DNA of 64,000 nt from Gammaproteobacteria bacterium MFB021 (GCA_000737985.1 JNVT01000101.1:55943-119942); one strand, 5' to 3'. Positions 1 through 8,915 are shown, counted from the first letter of the stretch. The notes: generated by a model from the sequence alone, not told the origin. Numbers and translations are program-made.

Positions 1-441
1 ACGCCGCTGGCCACCCGCACGCCTCCGTCGCGCGGCATGACCCAATGGCTGAGCGACGCCAGCAGCCGCCCCGCCAGCCTGCTGCTGGGCGACCGCACCG
101 AGCTACGCGCCGCCGAGGATGACGGGGTGCTGGGCGCCCGCCAGGTCGACCTCGATAGCGAGGAGATCCAGTCACTGCTCGAAGGCGGCCGCCAGGCCAG
201 CAAGCTCAGCATCGGCAGCGAGGGCCTTCTGCGCGCCGTGCTCCACGACGACCTGGCGCTGAAGTCGCTGCAGTTCGACGACGCGCTGCTCGACGAAGCC
301 AGCCAGACCGAAGGCGGCGACGACCCGGTGGTGGCGATGGAGACCGACTTCGCGCTGATGTCCCGGGCACTCGCCACCTTCATCGAACAGCTGATCGAGT
401 GGCTCGGCGGCGAGGCCGAGGCACACACGCCGACACCGTAA
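1..441 (+). CDS. rdgC: RdgC-like recombination-associated protein (3' part)
   Basis: The reading frame is open from base 1, so the start lies before the window and only about 146 C-terminal residues are seen. The C-terminal pattern fits RdgC: a 'RQVDLDSEEIQSLLEGGRQ' stretch, then basic 'LKSLQF', an acidic loop with 'GGDD', and a final 'DFALMSRALATFIEQLIEWL' helix. RdgC is a ring-shaped DNA-binding protein that restrains RecA-promoted exchange, and phages often carry a copy in their early recombination region. Its place ahead of small early genes and integrase suggests the phage copy rather than the host gene. Promoter and N-terminus cannot be judged. Confidence 0.75.
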   Translation, partial: TPLATRTPPSRGMTQWLSDASSRPASLLLGDRTELRAAEDDGVLGARQVDLDSEEIQSLLEGGRQASKLSIGSEGLLRAVLHDDLALKSLQFDDALLDEASQTEGGDDPVVAMETDFALMSRALATFIEQLIEWLGGEAEAHTPTP

Positions 442-485
442 CGACAGCGCCGGGCGCCCAGGGCGCCCGGCGGCAGGGAGACGAC

Positions 486-1229
486 ATGGCAGAGCGACCG
501 ATTCTATTCAATGACGGCATGGTGCGCGCCATACTCGATGGGCGGAAGACGCAGACGCGGCGGGCTCTGAAACATCAACCGCCGAAGGGCTGCGGCGCTA
601 TCGAAGGTCCAGAGATGTTCGCTCCTACCGTTTACGTACGCGGCGAAGAGCAGCCCGGGCCAGAGGTGTTCGGCGCATTCTCGGAGGATGGCGAGTGGTC
701 GGTCAAATGCCCCTACGGCCAGCCCGGCGATCGGTTGTGGGTGCGGGAAGCGTTCGCCCTGCTGGGCAACGAAGACGGTGCCTGTGTCGACTGGGACGAC
801 AACTTGCAGAAAGGCGACGAACGCGCGGCGGCAAGAATCTATCGAGCCAGCTGCGAGCGCGCCGAATACGGTCTCTGGCGCATCCCCGACAAGGCGCCCT
901 GGAAGCCGTACACCAACGATCTTCACTACGACGGCGCGTGGCGCCCCTCAATCCACATGCCCCGCTGGGCATCGCGCATCCTGCTCGAAGTCACCGCCGT
1001 CCGCGTCGAGCGGCTGCAAGAGATCAGCGAGGCGGACGCCAAGGCTGAAGGAATTCAGCCTGCACCAGGAGGGTGGTGGTCTGGCGCCGACGGTCAGTCA
1101 TCACCGACGCCAGCCGGCGCCTACGCTCTGCTTTGGGAATCCATCAACGGCGCCGGCAGTTGGGCCACCAACCCCTGGGTTTGGGTCGTCGAGTTCCGCG
1201 TTATCGAGCCGAGCGAGGTGGCCTCATGA
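486..1229 (+). CDS. phage ASCH-domain-like protein
   Basis: A 247-residue protein of a type common in phage early regions. It opens with 'ILFNDGMVRAILDGRKTQTRR', continues with 'YGQPGDRLWVREAF', then 'PSIHMPRWASRI' followed by 'LEVTAVRVERLQEIS', and ends with 'NPWVWVVEF'. This arrangement matches the ASCH fold (related to PUA), which binds nucleic acid, but no biochemical role is established for these phage forms. I chose ATG 486 over an upstream start at 399 because 'gggag' lies 7 bp before it and the family normally begins at this point. The stop overlaps the next start as ATGA. Confidence 0.75.
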   Translation: MAERPILFNDGMVRAILDGRKTQTRRALKHQPPKGCGAIEGPEMFAPTVYVRGEEQPGPEVFGAFSEDGEWSVKCPYGQPGDRLWVREAFALLGNEDGACVDWDDNLQKGDERAAARIYRASCERAEYGLWRIPDKAPWKPYTNDLHYDGAWRPSIHMPRWASRILLEVTAVRVERLQEISEADAKAEGIQPAPGGWWSGADGQSSPTPAGAYALLWESINGAGSWATNPWVWVVEFRVIEPSEVAS

Positions 1230-1474
1230 CCATCACCGTCTACACCGGCCCGGCCTGCCCGGGCTGCGCCGCGACCAAGCGCGATCTCGACAAGGCCGGA
1301 ATCCGGTACACCGACACTCCCGCGACCGAAGCTCACCGCGAGCGCTTCCGTGCTGCTGGCCATCGCACGCTGCCGGTGGTCGTCGTCACAGACGACTCCG
1401 GCGAGACGCTCGACGAATGGTCGGGATTTCGCCCGGACAAGATCAGTGAATGGAGGGGTTGTGGGCGACGATGA
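1226..1474 (+). CDS. glutaredoxin/NrdH-like thioredoxin-fold protein
   Basis: An 82-residue protein with a thioredoxin-like beginning 'MTITVYTGPACPGCAATKRDL'. The CPGC pair near residues 11-14 is the expected dithiol active site, and 'TLPVVVV' supplies the cis-proline that follows it in glutaredoxins. A 'DEWSGFRPDKI' segment resembles the C-terminal part of NrdH redoxins, which feed electrons to ribonucleotide reductase. In a phage it may support nucleotide metabolism, but no reductase gene is visible here, so the partner is unknown. It overlaps the upstream gene by 4 bp (ATGA), so translation is probably coupled. Confidence 0.75.
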   Translation: MTITVYTGPACPGCAATKRDLDKAGIRYTDTPATEAHRERFRAAGHRTLPVVVVTDDSGETLDEWSGFRPDKISEWRGCGRR

Positions 1475-1652
1475 CCGGAAAGAAATTGCAGAGATTTTGC
1501 GGCGCCGATCAAACGAGATTGCGGCTTTCCACCGCGGATACACCACAGACGAAAGCCACTTCGGATCGGTGGAGATGGCGCTTACTCGTGAGATGAAGCG
1601 CCTACGGGGGTTAGCAGATGCGATATATCCAGAAGAGGAGCCCGACGAATGA
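1461..1652 (+). CDS. small phage protein, unknown function
   Basis: A 63-residue acidic, probably helical protein with no recognised domain. I place the start at GTG 1461 because 'ggagg' lies 4 bp upstream; the in-frame ATG at 1350 is deep inside the glutaredoxin gene. With this start it overlaps the previous gene by 14 bp and the next by 4 bp (ATGA), which fits the compact layout of the element. It contains 'EIAEILRRRSNEIAAFHRGY', with mixed charge suited to a short helix. Function is unknown. Confidence 0.55.
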   Translation: MGDDDRKEIAEILRRRSNEIAAFHRGYTTDESHFGSVEMALTREMKRLRGLADAIYPEEEPDE

Positions 1653-2101
1653 GCACCGATCGCGAACCCTACGCGCCAACCAACGCCGAGTGGGAGGGGC
1701 TCTTCAACAACCTCTGCATGCACTGCGACCGGCTCGGCCGCTGCGATGTGATCGAAGGCATGATCGAGATGAAAGACGGTGGCGAATGGCCCCAGGGCGG
1801 ATGGGTTACCGATCCCGGCGCCGCCGTCACCTGCCTGAGCTACGAGCCCAAGCCCCGCCTACCCCTATCTCGTCAACGCCTCCGCCAGGCCATGCGCAAA
1901 TCCGTCCCGATGTGCGATGGGTGCGCAGCGCGGAAAGGCTCTGACGCATCACGATCACTGCATACCCAGCGAGACTTCGCGGAATCGGTCCGAAGCCGCG
2001 CCCAGTTCAACTGCCACGCCGCCGGCAACGAGGGCAAGCCCTGCGGCGGCTGGTGCCAAGCAGTCAAACGCCAAACAAGGAGATCGACGAATGAACCGTG
2101 A
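1649..2101 (+). CDS. cysteine-rich phage protein, unknown function
   Basis: A 150-residue protein with two cysteine clusters. The N-terminal one is 'CMHCDRLGRCDV' plus a later 'TCLSYEP'. The C-terminal one is 'MCDGCAARKGSDAS' with 'NCHAAGNEGKPCGGWC'. Such CxxC pairs usually bind zinc, and the C-terminal module recurs in phage early proteins, but no activity is known. The halves look like separate zinc-ribbon units joined by a proline/arginine linker around residues 65-85, so a fusion of two small phage proteins is possible. Start and stop overlap the neighbouring genes. Confidence 0.6.
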   Translation: MSTDREPYAPTNAEWEGLFNNLCMHCDRLGRCDVIEGMIEMKDGGEWPQGGWVTDPGAAVTCLSYEPKPRLPLSRQRLRQAMRKSVPMCDGCAARKGSDASRSLHTQRDFAESVRSRAQFNCHAAGNEGKPCGGWCQAVKRQTRRSTNEP

Positions 2102-2318
2102 AGTGCAACGCAACGCCCCCGGCGGCTGGCTGCGCGGCCTTGCTCTGGCGCTGGCCCACGGCGACCAACAGCACCACCCCAAGCAGCCGGCGAGCAAACC
2201 CCGACCCACCACCAGCGACCGGAACGACACAGACCGCCAGCGCGCCGCGGCAGAGAAGCGGGCCCGGCGCCAAGCCAAACGAGCGCGGGACGCCCGCCGC
2301 CAGCAGGAGGGGCAGTAG
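2091..2318 (+). CDS. small basic phage protein
   Basis: A 75-residue, strongly basic protein. The N-terminus 'GGWLRGLALALAHGD' could be a short amphipathic helix. The rest is low-complexity and rich in Arg, Lys, Gln and Ala, ending in 'RARRQAKRARDARRQQEGQ'. 'aagga' sits about 11 bp before ATG 2091, and the start overlaps the previous stop region by 11 bp. No family is recognised. The composition would suit nucleic-acid binding, but it also gives open frames by chance, so I hold it loosely. Confidence 0.45.
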   Translation: MNREVQRNAPGGWLRGLALALAHGDQQHHPKQPASKPRPTTSDRNDTDRQRAAAEKRARRQAKRARDARRQQEGQ

Positions 2319-2320
2319 CA

Positions 2321-2857
2321 ATGAACATCGTATGGAAGATCACGGCATGGCTGGCCAGCCGCCGCCGCATCGCTGACTGGCTCATCGAACGCAGCCAGCA
2401 CACACCCTACTTCGACATCGTGAAGAGCGGCGAGACCTATATGCGCCGCTGGTGGCTGTTCAATCCCTACGACCACGAGACACGGAAACCGCGACACCGT
2501 TGGTGCCCAATCTCGATCCGCGTCCACCACATCATGAAGCCCGACGATGATCGCCACCTGCATGACCACCCGTGGAACGCTCGGACGATCATCCTCCGCG
2601 GCAGCTATCTCGAGGAGGTGGCGCCGGACAGCGGCCCGCACATGAACGGACGATTCCGCCCAGGGCTGGGCTCACTTCGAGTCCGCCAGCGTGGCGACAC
2701 CGCTCGGATCGGCTATGGGCAGTTCCACCGCATCACCAGCGTCAGCCGCGACGGCGTCTACACCCTCTTCATCTCCGGCGCGCACCGGGGCACCTGGGGC
2801 TTTCTCGTCGGCGGGCAAAAGGTGCCCTGGCGCGAGTACCTGGGCATCAAGGAGTGA
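2321..2857 (+). CDS. cupin-like conserved phage protein
   Basis: A 178-residue protein with the marks of a cupin-type beta-barrel: 'DDRHLHDHPWNART' has the HxH-type metal-binding signature, followed by 'IILRGSYLEE' and, after a spacer, 'GQFHRITSV', which would supply the third histidine. 'PISIRVHHIMKPD' precedes the first motif as another barrel strand. The ligand and reaction are unknown; related uncharacterised genes occur in other phage early regions. It begins 2 bp after the previous stop. The N-terminal 'RRRIADWLIERSQ' is helical and outside the barrel. Confidence 0.65.
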   Translation: MNIVWKITAWLASRRRIADWLIERSQHTPYFDIVKSGETYMRRWWLFNPYDHETRKPRHRWCPISIRVHHIMKPDDDRHLHDHPWNARTIILRGSYLEEVAPDSGPHMNGRFRPGLGSLRVRQRGDTARIGYGQFHRITSVSRDGVYTLFISGAHRGTWGFLVGGQKVPWREYLGIKE

Positions 2858-2867
2858 GGGCTGTGCC

Positions 2868-3509
2868 ATGCAGGTACGACGCAAGCGGCGGTATTGGACA
2901 CAGGAAGACCGGATAGCGCTCGCAAAGCACTACCCGGATACCGACAACGCGACGCTGGCGAAGATCTTTCGACGCTCCATGGCTGGAATCAAGAACGAGG
3001 CGCAGAAGCTGGGGCTTGTGAAAAGCGCCAGCTACATGCAGACGCACAAGCCAGGACAGTTTCGACCCGGGCAGGCGACATGGAACAAAGGCAAGCCGCA
3101 CCCCTCCACCGGGCGCTCTACCCAGACCCAGTTTCGCAAAGGGCAGAAGCCTCACAACTGGGTGCCGATCGGATCTCATCGCATCGCGGACGGCTATCTG
3201 CAGCGCAAGGTGACCGACACCGGCAAAGCCAAACAGGATTGGCGCTATGTCCACCACCTGAAGTGGGAGGAGGCAAACGGCAAGCCCATACCGCCAGGCC
3301 ATGCCGTCGCGTTCATCGACGGCGACGGGCGCAACTCGGACCCATCGAACCTCGAGCTGATCACCCGCGAAGAACTCATGCGGCGAAACAGCTACCACAC
3401 CCTCCTGCCGCCTGAGTACGCGCCACTGATCCAGCTGCGCGGCGTGCTCACGCGCAAGATCAACAAGCGGAAGCGAGACCATGAAGAATCGAATCGAAGA
3501 TCTCCGTAA
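2868..3509 (+). CDS. HNH endonuclease-like protein with N-terminal Myb-like helix-turn-helix
   Basis: A 213-residue protein. The first 50 residues ('RYWTQEDRIALAKHYPDTDN' then 'LAKIFRRSMAGIKNEAQKLG') resemble a Myb/SANT-type DNA-binding helix-turn-helix. The middle has 'FRPGQATWNKGK' and 'QFRKGQKPHNWVPIGS', typical of phage HNH proteins. The nuclease part has 'YVHHLKWEEANG' and 'GHAVAFIDGDGRNSDPSNL', giving the two histidines and the asparagine of the HNH fold. Such genes are often free-standing homing endonucleases. Start ATG 2868 was chosen because the N-terminal domain begins there. It overlaps the next gene by 29 bp. Confidence 0.75.
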   Translation: MQVRRKRRYWTQEDRIALAKHYPDTDNATLAKIFRRSMAGIKNEAQKLGLVKSASYMQTHKPGQFRPGQATWNKGKPHPSTGRSTQTQFRKGQKPHNWVPIGSHRIADGYLQRKVTDTGKAKQDWRYVHHLKWEEANGKPIPPGHAVAFIDGDGRNSDPSNLELITREELMRRNSYHTLLPPEYAPLIQLRGVLTRKINKRKRDHEESNRRSP

Positions 3510-3744
3510 CCACCTGTTTGCCGAGCTTGAGCGCCTGGGCGACGAATCGCTGACCGGCGAGGCGCTGGAAACCGAGATAAAGCGTGCCAAGGCCATCGGC
3601 GCCGTGGCGCAGAACATCACTGACACCGCACGGGTCGAGGTCGAATACATCACCGCGACAGGCCAGCGCCGCGCCACCGACTTCTTGCCTGACGAGAATG
3701 GCAGGCCTCCGCTCCCGCCGCCCTGCAGCGGCCCGCGGCAATAG
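3481..3744 (+). CDS. conserved small phage protein
   Basis: An 87-residue protein beginning 'MKNRIEDLRNHLFAELERLG' with a central 'EIKRAKAIGAVAQNITDTAR' helix, then 'VEVEYITATGQ' and a proline-rich tail. This two-helix pattern recurs in small phage early proteins, but no function is known. The start lies inside the end of the HNH gene, so translation may be coupled. The final proline-rich 15 residues look disordered. Confidence 0.6.
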   Translation: MKNRIEDLRNHLFAELERLGDESLTGEALETEIKRAKAIGAVAQNITDTARVEVEYITATGQRRATDFLPDENGRPPLPPPCSGPRQ

Positions 3745-3753
3745 GAGCGCCCG

Positions 3754-3870
3754 GTGACGCTCTACATCGTCGCCCCGCTCTGCGTCGCCCTGGCTGCCAG
3801 GGCGGCCGGGTGGTGCCGCCGCCAGGTGGCCGCCAGCAACCGGCAGTGGGCCGACGACAACCGCGATTGA
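3754..3870 (+). CDS. possible small membrane peptide
   Basis: A 38-residue frame starting at GTG 3754, nine bases after the previous stop, with 'taggag' just upstream as a ribosome-binding site. The first 18 residues are hydrophobic ('LYIVAPLCVALAA') and the rest polar and basic, as in a short single-pass membrane peptide. It fills the only gap in an otherwise continuous gene run. There is no similarity to support it, so it may be chance. Confidence 0.35.
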   Translation: MTLYIVAPLCVALAARAAGWCRRQVAASNRQWADDNRD

Positions 3871-3893
3871 AGGACAACAGCAAGGAGAGAACC

Positions 3894-4238
3894 ATGATTC
3901 AGCCCGAAGAGATCCAGCGCGACAGCGACGGCATGTGGACTCACTCCGCATGGGAGGCACTGTTCGACGACCGCGATTACATCGATGCCGACGAACTAGA
4001 CGAGTGGTGCGTGACTCATCAGCTCGTCGTCGAAACCCGAACGCTGGAAGAAGACCCCGACAGCCCCTTGATTGCCCAGCTCGAGGCGTGCGCGCCAGTA
4101 GATCTCAGCGCCTGGCCCCTGCAACCGCCCAGCGAAGACCCTGGCTGGTTTCTGCTGGCAATCATCGACACCGAGGATGGGCCGGTGCAGACCTGGGCAT
4201 ACAGCGATACCAAAGCCACCGAGGGCGCCGATGGCTAA
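3894..4238 (+). CDS. acidic phage protein, unknown function
   Basis: A 114-residue, strongly acidic protein with several tryptophans ('WTHSAWEALF', 'DEWCVTHQL', 'PGWFLLAIIDTEDGPVQTWA'). The start is ATG 3894, with 'aaggagaga' 6 bp upstream as a strong ribosome-binding site. No family is recognised. Acidic small phage proteins are sometimes DNA mimics or inhibitors of host enzymes, but nothing here proves such a role. The stop overlaps the next gene by 8 bp. Confidence 0.5.
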   Translation: MIQPEEIQRDSDGMWTHSAWEALFDDRDYIDADELDEWCVTHQLVVETRTLEEDPDSPLIAQLEACAPVDLSAWPLQPPSEDPGWFLLAIIDTEDGPVQTWAYSDTKATEGADG

Positions 4239-4581
4239 GTCGAAGCCATTCCACTGGCAGGAGCCGGCGACCACGGTATGCCCGCAGTGCGAAGGCTCTG
4301 GCGAGTTTCTCGGGATGTTCTACAGCAGCCCCTGTGCCAACTGCGACGGCACCGGACTCGTCGGCGAAAACGGCGAGCCGCTGAAGCCAGAGGAGCTGCT
4401 GCCGACGATGCGCCGCCAGCGCGACAGAGCCGTCGCCGATCTGGAAAGTGCCCGCCAGCACTACCGGCAGCTGCTGCAGATACCTGGGGTCCGAGAAGCG
4501 CTCGCCGCTCAGCAGCAACGAGAGGAAGAGCGGCAGCGTGACGAAGACATGGCGCTACGCAAGCGACTGAGAGGAGTTTGA
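4231..4581 (+). CDS. DnaJ-type zinc-finger phage protein
   Basis: A 116-residue protein with two CxxCxGxG repeats, 'CPQCEGSGEF' and 'CANCDGTGLV', spaced as half of a DnaJ-type zinc centre. A long charged coiled-coil-like helix from about residue 50 to the end follows ('MRRQRDRAVADLESARQHYR', 'QQQREEERQRDEDMALRK'). Proteins of this plan are frequent in phage early regions; they bind one zinc, but their role is not known. It begins inside the previous gene and stops 1 bp before the excisionase-like gene. Confidence 0.6.
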   Translation: MAKSKPFHWQEPATTVCPQCEGSGEFLGMFYSSPCANCDGTGLVGENGEPLKPEELLPTMRRQRDRAVADLESARQHYRQLLQIPGVREALAAQQQREEERQRDEDMALRKRLRGV

Positions 4582-4582
4582 G

Positions 4583-4777
4583 ATGGCCAGGAATCGATGG
4601 GTTCTGAAGAACCGGGTGGTTGAGCTGTTCGGCTACAGCGAGGACGCCGTGGAGCACAAGCGGAAGGATGGCATCTGGGCGGAGGGTCGTATCTGGCGCA
4701 AGGCACCGGACGGTAGGATTTTTTTCAATGTCGAGGAGATTGACCGGTGGGTAGAAAGCCGTCCCCTAAGCGCTTGA
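4583..4777 (+). CDS. xis: excisionase-like DNA-binding protein
   Basis: A 64-residue protein of the phage excisionase type: 'WVLKNRVVELFGYSEDAVEH' forms a winged helix-turn-helix, followed by 'GIWAEGRIWRKAPDGRIFFN' and '[12 protein letters not shown]'. Excisionases bend attachment-site DNA and bias the integrase toward excision. It lies directly before and overlaps the integrase gene by 31 bp, the standard arrangement. 'gaggag' 7 bp before the ATG is a good ribosome-binding site. Confidence 0.8.
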   Translation: MARNRWVLKNRVVELFGYSEDAVEHKRKDGIWAEGRIWRKAPDGRIFFNVEEIDRWVESRPLSA

Positions 4778-6042
4778 GCCCGGCAGTTGCCGAGCTTCTC
4801 GCGCAGACATCCGGCGTTGAGATGCACGGCCCAAGCCTGCGCATCTGGTTCATGTGGCGGAACAAGCGTTGGCGGGAGACGCTCGGCCTGGAGCCGACAA
4901 AAGCGAATATCAAGCACGCCGTCGGCCTTCGGGCGTCCATTACCCACGCGATCAAGATCGGCTCCTTCAACTATGCCGACTGGTTCCCGGAGTCCGAGAA
5001 CGCCAAGGGCATCGCGAAATCGAATCGCAACCTGAGAGTCGATGAGGCTGCCGAGCGCTACATGAAGCTCAAGAGCATCGACATCACGGACGAGACCGCC
5101 AGCCGCTACCAGACCGCCATCGACATGGTCGTGGAGGCACTGGGCGCCAGCGTGCTGACGACGACGCTGATGCCCGAGGATATCCAACTGATGCGCGGGG
5201 AGTTCGCCGCGACTCGGCAGGTATCGACCGCCAACCATTACCTCGCCGTGGCCGCCGGCTGGCTGGCCTGGTGCCACCAGAACGAGTACACCGCCAGCGA
5301 TCTATCGCCGGCGTGCGAGCGCATCAAAGCCGAGGACGTCGACCCGGATCCTTTCACTCACGATGAATTCGAGGCGCTCATCGGCGACGGCTGCCTGCAC
5401 CTGCAGGATCGCGCCGCCGTGACGCTGGCCATCTACACCGGCCTGCGCCCGGGCGAGCTCTGCGGCTTAGCGAGAGAGGACGTCGACATCGCCCAGGGCT
5501 GCCTGACCGTTCGCCGATCGGTCCAGAAGCACCGCATGTTCAAGGTGCCCAAGACGAAGACCAGTCGCGACCGTGTCATCTGGCTGCTGCCGCCAGCGCT
5601 GGAGGCATGCAAAGCGCTACTCGAGATGACCGCCAGCATCGAACCACTCGAGATCGTCGTTGCGCTCAACCGCCACCAGACCCGGCAGGAAACCGTGGCG
5701 CCGCTGCTCTCGCCGACCATCCAGGCGCGGCAGGAGAACATCCACCCGTTCTTCAATCCCCACAGCTGGAACAAGAAGATTCACGCGATCATGCGCCGTG
5801 CCGGGGTGCGCCGCCGCCGGCCGTACCAGACTCGCCACACCTTCGCGTGCTGGTCGCTCACTGCCCATGGTAACCTCGCATTCATCGCGAAGCAGATGGG
5901 GCACAAGGACTACTCGATGCTGGTGAAGGTCTATGCGAAATGGATCGACACCGAGAGCCAGTCCGAGGCGGAACGCATCTGGATCGAGATGCAGAAACGC
6001 GGCGCTTTTGCCCCATTGATGCCCCATAGAAAAACGGAGTAA
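4747..6042 (+). CDS. int: tyrosine site-specific integrase
   Basis: A 431-residue phage integrase. Residues about 20-90 ('[20 protein letters not shown]', '[16 protein letters not shown]') form an arm-type DNA-binding domain. About 95-190 is the SAM-like core-binding domain. The catalytic domain holds Arg234 in '[11 protein letters not shown]', Arg363 in '[11 protein letters not shown]' (the first histidine of the HxxR box is Tyr, common in this group), His in 'MGHKDYSML' and the likely nucleophile Tyr in 'VYAKWI'. The start is GTG 4747, inside the excisionase gene. The protein appears intact. Its stop is 11 bp from mutS, so the element inserted immediately upstream of, or into, the mutS leader. 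Confidence 0.93.
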   Translation: MGRKPSPKRLSPAVAELLAQTSGVEMHGPSLRIWFMWRNKRWRETLGLEPTKANIKHAVGLRASITHAIKIGSFNYADWFPESENAKGIAKSNRNLRVDEAAERYMKLKSIDITDETASRYQTAIDMVVEALGASVLTTTLMPEDIQLMRGEFAATRQVSTANHYLAVAAGWLAWCHQNEYTASDLSPACERIKAEDVDPDPFTHDEFEALIGDGCLHLQDRAAVTLAIYTGLRPGELCGLAREDVDIAQGCLTVRRSVQKHRMFKVPKTKTSRDRVIWLLPPALEACKALLEMTASIEPLEIVVALNRHQTRQETVAPLLSPTIQARQENIHPFFNPHSWNKKIHAIMRRAGVRRRRPYQTRHTFACWSLTAHGNLAFIAKQMGHKDYSMLVKVYAKWIDTESQSEAERIWIEMQKRGAFAPLMPHRKTE

Positions 6043-6053
6043 CCCTGAAACCC

Positions 6054-8636
6054 ATGCAGGACGCGGCCTCCAGCAAGAGCACCCAGCATACGCCGATGAT
6101 GGCGCAGTACCTCAAGATCAAGCGCGAGCACCCCGAGGTGCTGCTGTTCTACCGCATGGGCGATTTCTACGAACTGTTCTACGACGACGCCAAGCGCGCC
6201 GCCAAGCTGCTCGACATCACCCTGACCGCGCGCGGTCAATCAGCCGGTTCGCCGATCCCCATGGCCGGCGTGCCCTACCACAGCGCCGAGTCCTATCTGG
6301 CACGGCTGGTGCGCTCGGGCGAGTCGGTGGCGATCTGCGAGCAGATCGGCGACCCCGCCACCAGCAAGGGGCCGGTGGAGCGTCGGGTGGTGCGGATCGT
6401 CACCCCCGGCACGCTGCACGACGAGGCGCTTCTGGACGAGCGCCGCGACAATCTGCTGGTGGCCCTGCACCGCCACGGCGAACGCTGGGGCATCGCCTGG
6501 CTGGAGCTCTCCAGCGGCCGCTTCGCCGTGCTCGAGGTCGACGGCGAGGCCGACATGCAGGCCGAGATCCATCGCCTGCAACCGGCGGAGCTGCTCGCCG
6601 CCGAGACCCAGAACCTGCCCCCGGCGCTGGCCGAGCGCACCGGTCTGCGCCGTCAGAACGACTGGCACTTCGACCTGGAGACCGCCAACCGCCTGCTGTG
6701 CGACCAGTTCCAGGTAGCCGATCTGCGCGGCTTCGGCTGCACCCACCTGGAGGTCGCACTGGTCGCCGCCGGGGTGCTGATCGACTACGCCCGCGACACC
6801 CAGCGCTCGCGCCTGCCCCACGTCAATGCGCTGAACATCGAGAGCCGCGACGACGCGGTGGTGATCGATGCCGCCAGTCGCCGCAATCTGGAAATCGACA
6901 TCAATCTCGGCGGCAGCGGCGACAACACCCTGGCCAGCGTGCTCGACACCACCACCACGCCGATGGGTTCACGCCTGCTCAAGCGCTGGCTCAACCGCCC
7001 ACTGCGCGATCGCACCCAGGTCAGCGCGCGTCAGGCAGCGGTGCAACTGCTGCTGGAACAGGACGACCATCTGGCACTGCGCGAGATCCTGGGCGAGGTC
7101 GGCGACGTCGAGCGCATTCTCGCCCGGGTCGCCCTGCGCAGCGCCCGCCCGCGGGATCTGGCCCGCCTGCGCGACGCGCTCAATGCGCTGCCCCAGCTGC
7201 AGAGCGCGCTGGGCGCGATCGAGGGAGAGAGCGCGCTCGACGATCTGGCCCGGCACATTCGCCCCTACCCGGAGACGGCGGCGACCCTCAGCCAGGCGCT
7301 GATCGACAACCCGCCGGTGGTGATCCGCGACGGCGGCGTGATCCGCGAGGGCTTCGACGCCGAGCTCGACGAGTACCGCGGCCTGGCCGAGCACGCCGGC
7401 GACTATCTGGTGCAGCTCGAGCTGCGCGAGCGCGAGCGCACCGGCCTGGCCGGGCTCAAGGTCGGCTACAACCGGGTCCACGGCTACTATATCGAGATCC
7501 CTCGGGCCCAGGCCCGCGAGGTGCCGGTGGACTATATCCGGCGCCAGACGCTGAAGAACGCCGAGCGTTTCATCATTCCCGAACTCAAGGAGTTCGAGGA
7601 CAAGGCGCTGTCGGCCAAGTCGCGCGCCTTGGCCCGCGAGAAGCTGCTCTACGAAGGGCTGATCGAGACCCTCAACGCCGAGCTCGACGCGCTGCAGGCC
7701 ACCGCCCGGTCGCTGGCCGCACTGGACGTGCTGTGCGCCTTCGCCGAGCGCGCGCGGAGTCTCGACTTCGTGCGTCCGCAGCTCGGCGAGACGCCCGGCT
7801 TCGAGATCATCGGCGGCCGCCACCCGGTGGTCGAGCACGTCAGCCAGCACCCCTTCGTGCCCAACGATCTGGTACTCGACGACGCCCGCCGCATGCTGGT
7901 GATCACCGGCCCCAACATGGGCGGCAAGTCGACCTACATGCGCCAGGCCGCGCTGATCGCCCTGCTCGCGCATACCGGCAGCTTCGTACCCGCCGAGCGC
8001 GCCGAGATCGGCCCGGTGGATCGCATCTTCACGCGTATCGGCTCCAGCGACGATCTCGCCGGCGGCCGCTCGACCTTCATGGTCGAGATGACCGAGACCG
8101 CCAGCATCCTCCATAACGCCACCGCCGAGAGCCTGGTGCTGATGGACGAGATCGGCCGCGGCACCAGCACCTTCGACGGCCTCTCGCTGGCCTGGGCCAG
8201 CGCCGAGCATCTGGCCCGCGCACGCGCCTTCACCCTGTTCGCCACCCACTATTTCGAGATGACCGCGCTGGCCGAGCAGCAGGAGACGGTGGCCAACGTC
8301 CACCTCACCGCCGCCGAGCACAAGGAGGGCATCGTCTTCATGCACCGGGTCGAAGAGGGGCCGGCGAGCCAGAGCTACGGCCTCCAGGTGGCCCAGCTGG
8401 CCGGCGTGCCGCAGCCGGTGATCGCGCGTGCCCGCGAGAAGCTGGCCAGCCTCGAGCAGCCACCGACCGCCCCCGCCGAGCGCAGCTCGGCCACCCACGC
8501 CGCCGCGCCGCAGCAGGCGGACCTGTTCGCGGCCCCGGTGCATCCGCTGGTGGAGGCGCTGGAGTCGCTGGACGTCGACGCGCTCACGCCGCGCGCGGCG
8601 CTGGAACTGCTCTACGAGTGGAAGGCCAAGCAGTAA
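6054..8636 (+). CDS. mutS: DNA mismatch repair ATPase MutS
   Basis: An 860-residue MutS, normal length for gammaproteobacteria. The mismatch-recognition wedge Phe38-x-Glu40 lies in '[10 protein letters not shown]'. The ATPase has Walker A 'GPNMGGKST' near residue 620, then 'SRTFMVEM'-type and '[16 protein letters not shown]' motifs; the helix-turn-helix tail ends '[11 protein letters not shown]'. MutS binds mispairs and recruits MutL. The first ~10 residues are poorly conserved, and the ATG is preceded by only a distant 'ggag' 14 bp away that overlaps the integrase end. Its native promoter therefore appears displaced, and expression may rely on read-through from the integrated element. Confidence 0.98.
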   Translation: MQDAASSKSTQHTPMMAQYLKIKREHPEVLLFYRMGDFYELFYDDAKRAAKLLDITLTARGQSAGSPIPMAGVPYHSAESYLARLVRSGESVAICEQIGDPATSKGPVERRVVRIVTPGTLHDEALLDERRDNLLVALHRHGERWGIAWLELSSGRFAVLEVDGEADMQAEIHRLQPAELLAAETQNLPPALAERTGLRRQNDWHFDLETANRLLCDQFQVADLRGFGCTHLEVALVAAGVLIDYARDTQRSRLPHVNALNIESRDDAVVIDAASRRNLEIDINLGGSGDNTLASVLDTTTTPMGSRLLKRWLNRPLRDRTQVSARQAAVQLLLEQDDHLALREILGEVGDVERILARVALRSARPRDLARLRDALNALPQLQSALGAIEGESALDDLARHIRPYPETAATLSQALIDNPPVVIRDGGVIREGFDAELDEYRGLAEHAGDYLVQLELRERERTGLAGLKVGYNRVHGYYIEIPRAQAREVPVDYIRRQTLKNAERFIIPELKEFEDKALSAKSRALAREKLLYEGLIETLNAELDALQATARSLAALDVLCAFAERARSLDFVRPQLGETPGFEIIGGRHPVVEHVSQHPFVPNDLVLDDARRMLVITGPNMGGKSTYMRQAALIALLAHTGSFVPAERAEIGPVDRIFTRIGSSDDLAGGRSTFMVEMTETASILHNATAESLVLMDEIGRGTSTFDGLSLAWASAEHLARARAFTLFATHYFEMTALAEQQETVANVHLTAAEHKEGIVFMHRVEEGPASQSYGLQVAQLAGVPQPVIARAREKLASLEQPPTAPAERSSATHAAAPQQADLFAAPVHPLVEALESLDVDALTPRAALELLYEWKAKQ

Positions 8637-8641
8637 CCCCG

Positions 8642-8664
8642 CGGCGGGCCGGCCCGGCCCGCCG
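8642..8664 (+). terminator. possible mutS terminator hairpin
   Basis: A 9-bp perfect inverted repeat (cggcgggcc/ggcccgccg) with a 5-base loop starts 5 bp after the mutS stop. It has no T-run, so it may be a weak or factor-assisted terminator. Confidence 0.5.
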
Positions 8665-8915
8665 TGGCATAACGCCATTCCCAGACGTTCCCAGCCTCAA
8701 CTTGCCGCTTCCGGCAGGCGACGCCTAGAATATGGCGCCATTCCAGCGTGGCATCCGCGTGCGCATGGCGGATACCCGGCCACGACCGGCGTGGAGCGTC
8801 GTGAGCGGGCAGCAAACGCAAGAACAGCGGCCGGCAGAGGCCGCGACCCAGTGACCGTGACCGAGAAAAAGAGGGGCCAGCCGCGTATCCGCCCCGGCAA
8901 TAGGAGAGATCACCC

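Larger units (their letters stand above)
1..6042 (+). mobile_element. right end of an integrated prophage or phage-like element
   Basis: All fourteen genes here run on the + strand with short gaps or ATGA-type overlaps. They end in an excisionase-like gene and a tyrosine integrase, the usual arrangement at the attachment end of a temperate phage or integrative element. Housekeeping genes start 11 bp after the integrase. The left end and the att repeats lie outside the window, and no structural phage genes are visible, so prophage and other integrative element cannot be told apart. Confidence 0.85.

Noticed and set aside
6969..8678. Long antisense frame over mutS (569 residues), and similar frames over argS, hslU, ppk1 and ubiB
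   Set aside because: All are shadows of clear genes on the other strand, with no domain signature and no ribosome-binding sites.
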